A stretch of DNA of 64,000 nucleotides, from contig NC_133550.1 of assembly GCF_048773025.1 (NCBI RefSeq), positions 4,886,176 to 4,950,175 on the forward strand, given 5' to 3'. The notes under the pieces were generated by a model, which ran no database searches, was not told where the DNA came from, and saw only the letters and a list, made by a program, of their open reading frames with translations. Below, in pieces: positions 1-10,254 of the stretch. Each line of letters opens with the position of its first letter. Position 1 is the stretch's first letter. This stretch comes from Camelus bactrianus (lineage: Eukaryota > Chordata > Mammalia > Artiodactyla > Camelidae). The position numbers and the translations under genes are program-made.

Positions 1-3000
1 GCTTTCACACACACATGTCTCAGAAGTGAGCATGTGGAGAGACGTTCGTTCATCTAGCACAAACGGAACGGGTTGCAGGAGAAACTTTTTCTCTGTTTTC
101 TCAGTCACTTTCCTAGTGCCGGTTTGGAGTTACTGCAGTTTTCACTGTAAACCCGAGTTGGAGCTCTTACCTTCCCATATATATGTATGCAGTGGAATTT
201 GCAACTGAAAAGAAACTTTGTGTTCACAACAAGCTAGGTGAATTGCAGCTTTCACACACACTTATCTCTCAGAACTGAGCATGCGGAGAGACGTTCGTTC
301 ATCTATCACAAATGGAACGGGTTGCTGGAGAAACTTTTACTCTGGTTTCTCAGTCTGTTTCCAAGTGCCGGTTTGAAGTTCCTGCAGTTTTCTCTGTAAA
401 ACCGAGTTGGAGCTAGTAGCTCCCAATATATACGTATAGAGAAGAGTTTGCAACTGAAAAGAAACTATGTGTTCCCAACAAGCTAGGTGAAGGATGGCTT
501 TCAAACACACTTATCTCTCAGAACTGAGCATGCGGAGAGACGTTCGTTCATCTAGGACAAAGGGAACGGTTTGCAGGAGAAATTTTACTCTGGATTCTCA
601 GTCTGTTTCCTAGTGCCGGTTTGAATTACCTGCAGTTTTCACTGTAAAATCGAGTTGGAGCTTGTACCTCCCCATATATTTGTATGCATTGGGGTTTGCA
701 ACTGAAAAGAAACTTTGTGTTCCCAACAAGCTAGGTGAAGGGAGGCTTTCAAACACAGTTAACTCTCAGAACTGAGCATGCGGTGAGACGTTCGTTCATG
801 TAGCACAAAGGGAACGGTTTGCAGGAGAAACTTTTACTCTGGTTTCTCAGTCTGTTTCCTTATGCCGGTTTGAATTTCCTGCAGTTTTCAATGTAAAACC
901 GATTTGGAGCTAATACCTCCCCATATATATGCATGGAGTGGAGTTTGCCCCTGAAAAGAAATTTTGTGTTCCCAATAAGTTATGTGACGGGCGACTTTCA
1001 CACACACTTTTCTCTCAGAAATGAGCATGCGATGAGACTTTCGTTCATCTAGCACAAATGGAACTGGTTGCAGTAGAAAATTTTCTCTGGTTTCTCAGTC
1101 TGTTTCCTAGTGCCGGTTTGAAGTTACTGCAGTTTTCACTGTAAAACACAGTTGGATCTCGTACCTCCCCATATATATGTATGGAGTGGAGTTTGCAATT
1201 GAAAAGAAACTTTGTGATCCCAACAAGCAAGGTGAAGGACGGCTTTCACACACACTTATCTCTCAGAACTGAGCATGTGGAGAGACGTTCGTTCATATAG
1301 CACAAAGGGAATGTGTTGCAGCTGAAATTATTACTCTGATTTCACAGTTTTTTTCCTAGTGCCGGTTTGAAGTTCCTGCAGTTTTCACTGAAAACCTGTG
1401 TTGGAGCTAATACCCCCCCATATATATGTATGGAGTGGAGTTTGCAAGTGAAAAGAAACTTTGTGTTCCCAACAAGCAACGTGAAGGATGGCTTTCACAC
1501 ACACATATCTCTCAGAACTGAGCATGTGGAGAGACGTTCGTTTATCTAGCACAAATTGAACGGGTTGCAGGAGAAACATTTTCTCTGGTTTCTCAGTCTG
1601 TTTCCTAGGGCCGGGTTGAATTTCCTGCAGTTTTCACGGTAAACACAGTTGGAGCTCGTACAACCCCATATATATTTATGGAGTGGAGTTTCAAGTGAAA
1701 AGAAACTTTGTGATCCCAACAATCTAGGTGAAGGACGGCTTTCACACACACTTATCTCTCAGAACTGAGCATGTGGAGAGACGTTCGTTCATATAGCACA
1801 AAGGGAACTGTTTGCAGGATAAACTTTTACTCTGGTTTCTCAGTCTGTTTCCTAGTGCCGGTTTGAAATTCCTGCAGTTTTCACTGTAAAACCGAGTTGG
1901 AGCTAGTACCTCCCCATATATATGTAGGGAGTGGGGTTTGCAAGTGTAAAGAAACTTTGTGTTCCCAACAAGCTATGTGAAGGACGGCTTTCACACACAC
2001 ATACCTCTCAGAACTGAGCATGTGGAGAGACTTTCTTTCATCTAACACAAAGGGAACGGGTTGTAGGAGAAATTGTACTCTGGATTCTCAGACTGTTTCC
2101 TAGAGCCGGTTTGAAGTTCCTGCAGTTTTCACTATAAAACCGAGTTGCAGCTTGTACCGCCCCACATATATGTATGCTTTGGGGATTGCAACTGAAAAGA
2201 AACATTGTGTTCCCAACAAGCTAGGTGAAGGGAGGCTTTCACACCCAATTATCTCTCAGAACTGAGCATGCAGAAAGACGTTCGTTCATGTAGCCCAAAG
2301 GGAACGGTTTGCAGGAGAAAGTTTTACTCTGGATTCTCAGTCTGTTTCATTATGCCGGTTTGATTTTCCTGCAGTTTTCAATGTAAAACCGAGTTGGAGC
2401 TCGAATCTCCCCATATATATGTATGGAGTGGAGTTTGCACCTGAAAAGAAATTTTGTGTTCCCAACAAGTTATGTGACGGGCGGCATTCACACACAATTA
2501 TCTCTCAGAAATGAGCATGGGGTGAGACTTTCGTTCATTTAGCACAAATGGAATTGGTTGCAGGAGAAAATTTTCTCTGGTTTCTCAGTCTTTTTCCTAT
2601 TGCCGGGTTGAAGTTACTGCAGTTTTCACTGTAAAACACAGTTGGAGCTCGTACCTCCCCATAAATATGTATGGAGTGGAGTTTGCAATTGAAAAGAAAC
2701 TTTGTGATCCCAACAAGCAATGTGAAGGACGGCTTTCACACACACTTATCTCTCAGAACTGAGCATGCGGAGAGACGTTCGTTCATCTAGCACAAAGGGA
2801 ACGGGTTGCATGGGAAACTTTTACTCTGGTTTCTCAGTCTGTTTCCTACTGTCGGTTTGAATTTCCTGCAGTTTTCACTGTAATTCCGAATTGGAGCTCG
2901 TACCTCCCCATATATATGTATGGAGTGGGGTTTGCAAGTGAATAGAAACTTTGTGTTTCCAACAAGCTAGGTGAAGGACGGCATTCACACACACTTATCT

Positions 3001-3545
3001 CTCAGAACTGAGCATGCAGAGAGACGTTCGTTCATCTAGCACAAAGGGAACGGATGGCAGGGGAAACTTTTACTCTGGTTTCTCAGTCTGTTTCCTAGTG
3101 CCGGTTTGAAGTTACTGCAGTTTTCACTGTAAAACCGAGTTGGAGCTAGTACCTCCCCATATAAATGTAGGGAGTGGGGTTTGCAAGTGGAAAGAAACTT
3201 TGTGTTCCCAACAAGCAACCTGAAGGACGGCTTTCACACACACATAACTCTCAGAAATGAGCATGTGGAGAGACGTTCGTTCATCTAGCACAAAGGGAAC
3301 GGGTTGCAGGAGAAATTGTACTCTGGTTTCTCTGTCTGTTTCCTAGTGCCGGTTTGAAATTCCTGCAGTTTTCACTGTAAAACCGAGTTGGAGCTTGTAC
3401 CTCCCCATATATATGTATGCATTGGGTTTTGCAATTGAAAAGAAACTTTGTGTTCCCAACAAGTTAGGTGAAGCGAGGCTTTCACACACACATATCTCTC
3501 AGAACTGAGCATGCGGAGAGACGTTCTTTCATGTAGCACAAAGGG
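1..3545 (+). repeat. Diverged monomers without clear HOR order
   Basis: About 14 monomers follow one another without an obvious multi-monomer period. Variants include GAAATTGTAC, GGGAAACTTTTAC, AGCTCGAATCTCC and CTGAAATTATTAC types. Some types recur far away: the unit near 2,452-2,720 (with CATGGGGTGAGAC and GGAATTGGTTGCA) has a close relative at about 12,885-13,153, an offset of 10,433 bp or 42 monomers. No gene or insertion is seen. The window begins inside a monomer at the CTTTCACAC landmark. Confidence 0.85.
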
Positions 3546-6500
3546 AACGGTTTGCAGGAGAAACTTTTACTCTGGTTTCACAGTCTGTTTCCTGATGCCG
3601 GTTTGAATTTCCTGCAGTTTTCAATGTAAAACCGAGTTGGAGCTCGAATCTCCCCATATATATGCATGGAGTGGAGTTTGCAACTGAAAAGAAACTTTGT
3701 GTCCCCAATAAGCTAGGTGAAGGACGACTTTCACACACACTTATCTCTCAGAACTGAGCATGAGGAGAGACTTTCGTTCATCTAGCACAAAGGGAACGGG
3801 TTGCAGGAGAAACTTTTACTCTGGTTTCTCAGTCTGTTTCCTAGTGCCGGTTTGAAGTTCATGCAGTTTCCACTGTAAAACCTATTTGGAGCTAATACCT
3901 CCCCATATATATGTATGGAGTGGAGTTTGCACCTGAAAAGAAATTTTGTGTTCCCAACAAGTTATGTGTAGGGCGACTTTCACACACACTTATCTCTCAG
4001 AAAAGAGCATGCGATGAGACTTTCGTTCATCTAGCACAAAGGGAACGGGTTGCAGGAGAAATTTTACTCTGGTTTCTCAGTCTGTTTCCTAGTGCCGGTT
4101 TGAAGTTCCTGCAGTTTTCACTGTAAAACAGAGTTGGAGCTTGTACCTACCCATATATATGTAGGGAGTGGAGATTGCAAGTGAAAAAAATCTTTGTGTT
4201 CGCAACAAGCTAGGTGAAGTACGGCTTTCACACACACTTATCTCTCAGAACTGAGCATGTGGAGAGACGTTCGTTCATTTAGCACAAAGGGAACGGGTTG
4301 CAGGAGAAATTGTACTCTGGTTTCTCAGTCTTTTTCCTAGTGCCTGTTTGAAGTTCCTGCAGTTTTCACTGTAAAATCGAGTTGGAGCTTGTACCTCCGC
4401 ATATATATGTATGCATGGGGGTTTGAAACTGAAAAGAAACTCTGTGTTCCCAACAAGCTAGGTGAAGGGAGGCTTTCACACACACTTATCTCTCAGAACT
4501 GAGCATGCGGAGAGACGTTCGTTCATCTAGCACAAATGTAACGGTTTGCAGGAGAAACTTTTTCTCAGGATTCTCAGTCTGTTTCCTAGGGCCGGGTTGA
4601 AGTTACTGCAGTTTTAACGGTAAAAACAGTTGGAGCTCGTACAACCCCATATATATGTATGGAGTGGTGTTTCAACTGAAAAGAAACTTTGTGATCCCAA
4701 CAATCTAGGTGAAGGACGGCTTTCACTCACACTTATCTCTCAGAACTCAGCATGTGGAGAGACGTTCGTTCATATAGCACAAAGGGAACGTTTTGCAGGA
4801 TAAACTTTTACTCTGGTTTCTCATTTTGTTTCCTAGTGGCGGTTTGAAGTTCCTGCAGTTTTCACTGTAAAACCGAGTTGGAGCTAGTACCTCCCCATAT
4901 ATATGTAGGGAGTGGAGTTTGCAAGTGTAAAGAAACTTTGTGTTCCCAACAAGCTAAGTGAAGGACGGCTTTCACACACACATATCTCTCAGAACTGAGC
5001 ATGTGGAGATACTTTCTTTCATCTAGCACAAAGGGAACGTGTTGCAGGGGAAACTTTTACTCTGGTTTCTCAGTCTGTTTCCTAGTGCCGGTTTGAAGTT
5101 CCTGCAGTTTTCACTGTAAATCCGAGTTGGAGCTCGTACCTCCCCATATATATGTATGGAGTGGAGTTGGCAACTTAAAAGAAACTTTGTGTTCCAAACA
5201 AGCTAGGTGAAGGTCGGCTTTCACACACAATTATCTCTCAGAACTGAGCATGTGGAGAGACGTTCGTTCATCTAGCACAAAGGGAACGGGTTGCAGGAGA
5301 AATTGTACTCTGGTTTCTCAGTCTGTTTCCTAGTGCCGGTTTGAAGTTCCTGCAGTTTTCACTGTAAAACCGAGTTGGAGCTCGTACCTCCACATATATA
5401 TGTATGGAGTGGAGTTGGCAACTGAAAAGAAACTTTTTGTTCCCAACAAGCTAGGTGAAGGACGGCTTTCACACACACTTATCTCTCAGAAATGAGCATG
5501 TGGAGAGACGTTCGTTCACCTAGCACAAAGGGAACGGGTTGCAGGATAAACTTTTACTCTGGTTTCTCAGTATGTTTCCTAGTGCCTGTTTGACGTTACT
5601 GCAGTTTTCACTGTAAAACCGAGTTGGAGCTAGTACCTCCCCATATAAATGTAAAGAGTGGGGTTTGCAAGTGGAAAGAAACTTTGTGTTCCCAACAAGC
5701 AACGTGAAGGACGGCATTCACACACACATAACTCTCAGAACTGAGCATGTGGAGAGACGTTCGTTCATCTAGCACAAAGGGAACGGGTTGCAGGAAATTG
5801 TACTCTGGTTTCTCAGTCTGTTTCCTAGAGCCGGTTTGAAGTTCCTGCAGTTTTCACTATAAAACCGAGTTGGAGCTTGTACCTCCCCATATATATGTAT
5901 GGAGTGGAGTTGGCAACTGAAAAGAAACGTTTTGTTCCCAACAAGCTAGGTGAAGGACGGCTTTCACACACACTTATCTCTCAGAAATGAGCATGTGGAG
6001 AGACGTTCGTTCATCTAACACAAAGGGAACGGGTTGCAGGAGAAATTGTACTCTGGATTCTCAGTCTTTTTCCTAGTGCCGGTTTGAATTTCCTGCAGTA
6101 TTCACTGTAAAATCGAGTTGGAGCTTGTACCTCCCCATATATATGTATGCATTGGGTTTTGCAATTGAAAAGAAACTTTGTGTTCCCAAGAAGCTAGGTG
6201 AAGGAGGACTTTCACACACACTTATCTCTCAGATCTGAGCATGCGGAGAGACGTTCGTTCATCTAGCACAAATGTAACGGTTTGCAGGAGAAACTTTTTC
6301 TCTGGTTTCTCAGTCTGTTTCCTAGGGCCGGGATGAAGTTACTGTAGTTTTCACTGTAAACCCGAGTTGGAGCTCGTACAACCCCATATATATATTTATG
6401 GAGTGGAGTTTCAACTGAAAAGAAACTCTGTGATCCCAACAATCTAGGTGAAGGACGGCTTTCACACACACTTATCTCTCAGAAATGAGCATGTGGAGAG

Positions 6501-6774
6501 ACGTTCGTTCATATAGCACAAAGGGAACGGTTTGCAGGATAAACTTTTATTCTGATATCTCATTTTGTTTCCTAGTGCCGGTTTGAAGTTCCTGCAGTTT
6601 TCACTGTAAAACCGAGTTGGAGTTAGTACCTCCCCATATATATGTAGGGAGTGGTGTTTGCAATTGTAAAGCAAATTTGTGTTCCCAACAAGCTATGTGA
6701 AGGACGGCTTTCACACACACATATCTCTCAGAACTGAGCATGTGGAGAGACGTCCGTTCATCTAGCACAAATGT
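3546..6774 (+). repeat. 13-monomer segmental tandem repeat, copy 1 (~3.23 kb)
   Basis: This block is repeated immediately downstream at an offset of 3,229 bp (3,231 after a 2-bp indel near 5,794), equal to 13 monomers. Matching landmarks include 3,601 with 6,830, 3,901 with 7,130, and 4,211 with 7,440. Upstream of about 3,546 the match fails (AAGGGAACGG against AATGTAACGG), which places one boundary there. Near the end, about 6,746, the copies diverge again (GACGTCCGTTC against GATACTTTCTTTC). By eye, identity is about 98-99 percent. Unequal sister exchange is the simple explanation. Confidence 0.85.
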
Positions 6775-8465
6775 AACGGTTTGCAGGAGAAACTTTTACT
6801 CTGGTTTCTCAGTCTGTTTCCTGATGCCGGTTTGAATTTCCTGCAGTTTTCAATGTAAAACCGAGTTGGAGCTCGAATCTCCCCATATATTTGCATGGAG
6901 TGGGGTTTGCAACTGAAAAGAAACTTTGTGTCCCCAATAAGCTAGGTGAAGGACGACTTTCACACACACTTATCTCTCAGAACTGAGCATGAGGAGAGAC
7001 TTTCGTTCATCTAGCACAAAGGGAACGGGTTGCAGGAGAAACTTTTACCCTGGTTTCTGAGTCTGTTTCCTAGTGCCGTTTTGAAGTTCATGCAGTTTCC
7101 ACTGTAAAACCGATTTGGAGCTAATACCTCCCCATATATATGTATGGAGTGGAGTTTGCACCTGAAAAGAAATTTTGTGTTCCCAACAAGTTATGTGTAG
7201 GGCGACTTTCACACACACTTATCTCTCAGAAATGAGCATGCGATGAGACATTCGTTCATCTAGCACAAAGGGAACGGGTTGCAGGAGAAATTTTACTCTG
7301 GTTTCTCAGTCTGTTTCCTAGTGCCGGTTTGAATTTCCTGCAGTTTTCACTGTAAAACAGAGTTGGAGCTTGTACCTACCCATATATATGTAGGGAGTGG
7401 AGATTGCAAGTGAAAAAAATCTTTGTGTTCCCAACAAGCTAGGTGAAGTACGGCTTTCACACACACTTATCTCTCAGAACTGAGCATGTGGAGAGACGTT
7501 CGTTCATTTAGCACAAAGGGAACGGGTTGCAGGAGAAATTGTACTCTGGTTTCTCAGTCTTTTTCCTAGTGCCTGTTTGAAGTTCCTGCAGTTTTCACTG
7601 TAAAATCGAGTTGGAGCTTGTACCTCCGCATATATATGTATGCATGGGGGTTTGAAACTGAAAAGAAACTCTGTGTTCCCAACAAGCTAGGTGAAGGGAG
7701 GCTTTCACACACACTTATCTCTCAGAACTGAGCATGCGGAGAGACGTTCGTTCATCTAGCACAAATGTAACGGTTTGCAGGAGAAACTTTTTCTCTGGAT
7801 TCTCAGTCTGTTTCCTAGGGCCGGGTTGAAGTTACTGCAGTTTTAACGGTAAAAACAGTTGGAGCTCGTACAACCCCATATATATGTATGGAGTGGTGTT
7901 TCAACTGAAAAGAAACTTTGTGATCCCAACAATCTAGGTGAAGGACGGCTTTCACTCACACTTATCTCTCAGAACTCAGCATGTGGAGAGACGTTCGTTC
8001 ATATAGCACAAAGGGAACGTTTTGCAGGATAAACTTTTACTCTGGTTTCTCATTTTGTTTCCTAGTGGCGGTTTGAAGTTCCTGCAGTTTTCACTGTAAA
8101 ACCGAGTTGGAGCTAGTACCTCCCCATATATATGTAGGGAGTGGAGTTTGCAAGTGTAAAGAAACTTTGTGTTCCCAACAAGCTAAGTGAAGGACGGCTT
8201 TCACACACACATATCTCTCAGAACTGAGCATGTGGAGATACTTTCTTTCATCTAGCACAAAGGGAACGTGTTGCAGGGGAAACTTTTACTCTGGTTTCTC
8301 AGTCTGTTTCCTAGTGCCGGTTTGAAGTTCCTGCAGTTTTCACTGTAAATCCGAGTTGGAGCTCGTACCTCCCCATATATATGTATGGAGTGGAGTTGGC
8401 AACTTAAAAGAAACTTTGTGTTCCAAACAAGCTAGGTGAAGGTCGGCTTTCACACACAATTATCT

Positions 8466-8477
8466 CTCAGAACTGAG
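8466..8477. other. Short dyad CTCAGAACTGAG, one per monomer
   Basis: CTCAG and CTGAG are exact reverse complements separated by AA. The element recurs in most monomers throughout the window. Common variants alter one arm or the spacer (AGAAATGAG, AGAACTTAG, AGAACAGAG, AGAAGTGAG), so perfect symmetry is not strictly kept. Short dyads are known to be common in centromeric satellites. No protein target is implied by the sequence. Confidence 0.7.
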
Positions 8478-8491
8478 CATGTGGAGAGACG

Positions 8492-8519
8492 TTCGTTCAT
8501 CTAGCACAAAGGGAACGGG
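8492..8519 (+). other. Split CENP-B-box-like sequence (speculative)
   Basis: The known 17-bp CENP-B box has the core TTCG, four bases, A, two bases, CGGG, and its full form begins TTCGTT and continues GGAA then CGGG. Here TTCGTT (8492-8497) and GGAACGGG (8512-8519) are present but separated by 14 bp. No canonical box occurs in this monomer on either strand. The likeness may be chance, or it may mark a box disrupted by an insertion. It recurs in consensus-like monomers, while G/T variants (GACTTTCG, CGGTTTG, CGTGTTG) remove one part or the other in many copies. Confidence 0.2.
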
Positions 8520-8581
8520 TTGCAGGAGAAATTGTACTCTGGTTTCTCAGTCTGTTTCCTAGTGCCGGTTTGAAGTTCCTG

Positions 8582-8593
8582 CAGTTTTCACTG
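8582..8593. other. Short dyad CAGTTTTCACTG
   Basis: CAGT and ACTG arms flank a four-base TTTC loop. The 5' arm shares bases with the PstI site CTGCAG. Most monomers keep it. Variants with CTACAG and CACTATAAAA break one or both arms, for example in the l-type monomers near 41.6 and 45.8 kb. Confidence 0.55.
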
Positions 8594-8620
8594 TAAAACC
8601 GAGTTGGAGCTCGTACCTCC

Positions 8621-8636
8621 CCATATATATGTATGG
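8621..8636. other. AT-rich dyad CCATATATATGTATGG
   Basis: The stretch contains a perfect ten-base palindrome CATATATATG, and outer arms CCATA and TATGG give a second, longer dyad. It is the most AT-rich part of the unit and is nearly invariant apart from GTATGG/GTAGGG and TTTATGG variants. It looks like a TATA box, but nothing else supports a promoter. At least one chimeric HOR junction (near 44,886-44,893) falls inside this tract. Confidence 0.6.
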
Positions 8637-9261
8637 AGTGGAGTTTGCAACTGAAAAGAAACTTTTTGTTCCCAACAAGCTAGGTGAAGGACGGCTTTCA
8701 CACACACTTATCTCTCAGAAATGAGCATGTGGAGAGACGTTCGTTCACCTAGCACAAAGGGAACGGGTTGCAGGATAAACTTTTACTCTGGTTTCTCAGT
8801 ATGTTTCCTAGTGCCTGTTTGACGTTACTGCAGTTTTCACTGTAAAACCGAGTTGGAGCTAGTACCTCCCCATATAAATATAGGGAGTGGGGTTTGCAAG
8901 TGGAAAGAACCTTTGTGTTCCCAACAAGAAACGTGATGGACGGCATTCACACACACATAACTCTCAGAACTGAGCATGTGGAAAGACGTTCGTTCATCTA
9001 GCACAAAGGGAACGTGTTGCAGGAGAAATTGTACTCTGGTTTCTCAGTCTGTTTCCTAGAGCCGGTTTGAAGTTCCTGCAGTTTTCACTATAAAACCGAG
9101 TTGGAGCTTGTACCTCCCCATATATATGTATGGAGTGGAGTTGGCAACTGAAAAGAAACGTTTTGTTCCCAACAAGCTAGGTGAAGGACGGCTTTCACAC
9201 ACACTTATCTCTCAGAAATGAGCATGTGGAGAGACGTTCGTTCATCTAACACAAAGGGAAC

Positions 9262-10254
9262 GGGTTGCAGGAGAAATTGTACTCTGGATTCTCAGTCTTT
9301 TTCCTAGTGCCGGTTTGAATTTCCTGCAGTATTCACTGTAAAATCGAGTTGGAGCTTGTACCTCCCCATATATATGTATGCATTGGGTTTTGCAATTGAA
9401 AAGAAACTTTGTGTTCCCAAGAAGCTAGGTGAAGGAGGACTTTCACACACACTTATCTCTCAGATCTGAGCATGCGGAGAGACGTTCGTTCATCTAGCAC
9501 AAATGTAACGGTTTGCAGGAGAAACTTTTTCTCTAGTTTCTCAGTCTGTTTCCTAGGGCCGGGTTGAAGTTACTGTAGTTTTCACTGTAAACCCGAGTTG
9601 GAGCTCGTACAACCCCATATATATGTATGGAGTGGAGTTTCAACTGAAAAGAAACTTTGTGATCCCAACAATCTAGGTGAAGGACGGCTTTCACACACAC
9701 TTATCTCTCAGAACTGAGCATGTGGAGAGACGTTCGTTCATATAGCACAAAGGGAACGGTTTGCAGGATAAACTTTTATTCTGGTATCTCATTTTGTTTC
9801 CTAGTGCCGGTTTGAAGTTCCTGCAGTTTTCACTGTAAAACCGAGTTGGAGTTAGTACCTCCCATATATATGTAGGGAGTGGAGTTTGCAAGTGTAAAGC
9901 AACTTTGTGTTCCCAACAAGCTATGTGAAGGACGGCTTTCACACACACATATCTCTCAGAACTGAGCATGTGGAGATACTTTCTTTCATCTAGCACAAAG
10001 GGAACGTGTTGCAGGGGAAACTTTTACTCTGGTTTCTCAGTCTGTTTCCTAGTGCCGTTTTGAAGTTCCTGCAGTTTTCACTGTAAATCCGAGATGGAGC
10101 TCGTACCTCCCCATATATAGGTATGGAGTGGAGTTGGCAACTGAAAAGAAACTTTGTGTTCCCAACAAGCTGGGTGAAGGACGGCTTTCACACACACTTA
10201 TCTCTCAGAACTGAGCATGTGGAGAGACGTCCGTTCATCTAGCACAAAGGGAAC
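9262..10254 (+). repeat. 4-monomer tandem repeat, copy 1 (~993 bp)
   Basis: Four monomers recur directly downstream at an offset of 992-993 bp. Shared rare variants include TTCTCAGTCTTTTTCC with CAGTATTCAC (9,280 and 10,273), CAGATCTGAGC (near 9,470 and 10,457), GGATAAACTTTTATTC with CATTTTG (9,791 and 10,783), and GGAGATACTTTC followed by CCGAGATGGAGC (near 9,970 and 10,965). The edges are approximate. The first copy overlaps the end of the 13-monomer duplication, so this exchange is probably the later one. Confidence 0.8.

Larger units (their letters stand above)
8439..8564 (+). repeat. Half-monomer A (~126 bp) of the reference unit
   Basis: This is the left half of the proposed internal dimer, from AAGG(A/T)CGGCTTT to CCTAGTG. 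It can be laid over half B by shared landmarks in the same order: CGGCTTT with CGGTTT, AGAACTGAGCATGTGGAG with AAAACCGAGTTGGAG, CGGGTTGCAGGAGAAACTTT with GAGTTTGCAACTGAAAAGAAACTTT (small gap), and CCTAGTG with CTAGGTG. By eye, identity is only around half of positions, so this is a proposal. A proper self-alignment of a consensus would settle it. Confidence 0.5.
8565..8686 (+). repeat. Half-monomer B (~122 bp) of the reference unit
   Basis: This is the right half of the proposed internal dimer, from CCGGTTTGAAG to CTAGGTG. It carries the PstI site, the CAGTTTTCACTG dyad, the AT-rich dyad and the GAAAAGAAACTTTG run. Its landmarks follow the same order as in half A, which suggests an ancestral repeat of about 124 bp that doubled and then diverged. 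The AT-rich core (CCATATATATGTATGG) has no clear counterpart in half A, where CATCTAGCACAAAGG stands in the same place. Confidence 0.5.
8447..8694 (+). repeat. Reference monomer (248 bp), close to consensus
   Basis: This copy is close to the by-eye consensus and serves as a coordinate guide. In order it holds the CA-rich start (8447), the CTCAGAACTGAG dyad (8466-8477), the GTTCGTTC and GGAACGGG pair (8491-8519), the TTGCAGGAGAAA stretch (from 8520), the CCTAGTGCCGG joint (near 8559-8568), a PstI site CTGCAG (8579-8584), a SacI site GAGCTC (8607-8612), the AT dyad (8621-8636), the GAAAAGAAAC purine run (near 8653) and the closing CTAGGTGAAGGACGG. It holds several CpG sites (GACG, TTCG, AACG, CCGG, CCGA, CTCG, GACGG), some of which show CG/TG or CG/CA variants in other copies. 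Most copies keep PstI, so digestion should give a 248-bp ladder. Confidence 0.9.
6775..9976 (+). repeat. 13-monomer segmental tandem repeat, copy 2
   Basis: This is the second copy of the ~3.23-kb block, directly abutting copy 1. Differences from copy 1 are scattered single bases, such as GTGGGGTTTG for GTGGAGTTTG near 6,900 and CTCTAGTTTC for CTCTGGTTTC near 9,535. The block ends where it runs into a separate 4-monomer duplication starting near 9.26 kb. The reference monomer (8447-8694) lies inside it. Confidence 0.85.

Noticed and set aside
8447-8460. CA microsatellite at each monomer start
   Set aside because: The CACACACAC tract has only four or five CA steps and is part of the monomer, not an expanded microsatellite.
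8621-8636. TATA box or promoter in each monomer (CATATATATG)
   Set aside because: AT-rich tracts are common in satellites. There is no start site, coding region or other promoter element nearby. Satellite transcription is possible but cannot be seen here.
8447-8694. Alpha satellite or a canonical CENP-B box
   Set aside because: The period is 248 bp, not 171 bp, and the sequence does not follow the alpha consensus. The strict CENP-B core (TTCG, four bases, A, two bases, CGGG) was not found on either strand of consensus-like monomers.
9691-9996. Open frame of about 100 codons on the minus strand, with many similar frames of 60-100 codons elsewhere (for example 20,382-20,687 and 22,617-22,916)
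   Set aside because: The frames recur with the satellite period on both strands, cover the same part of each monomer, end at stops that move with single-base variants, and show no conserved domain or codon-level constraint. A 248-bp period is not a multiple of three, so frames are not kept across monomers. They are chance frames.
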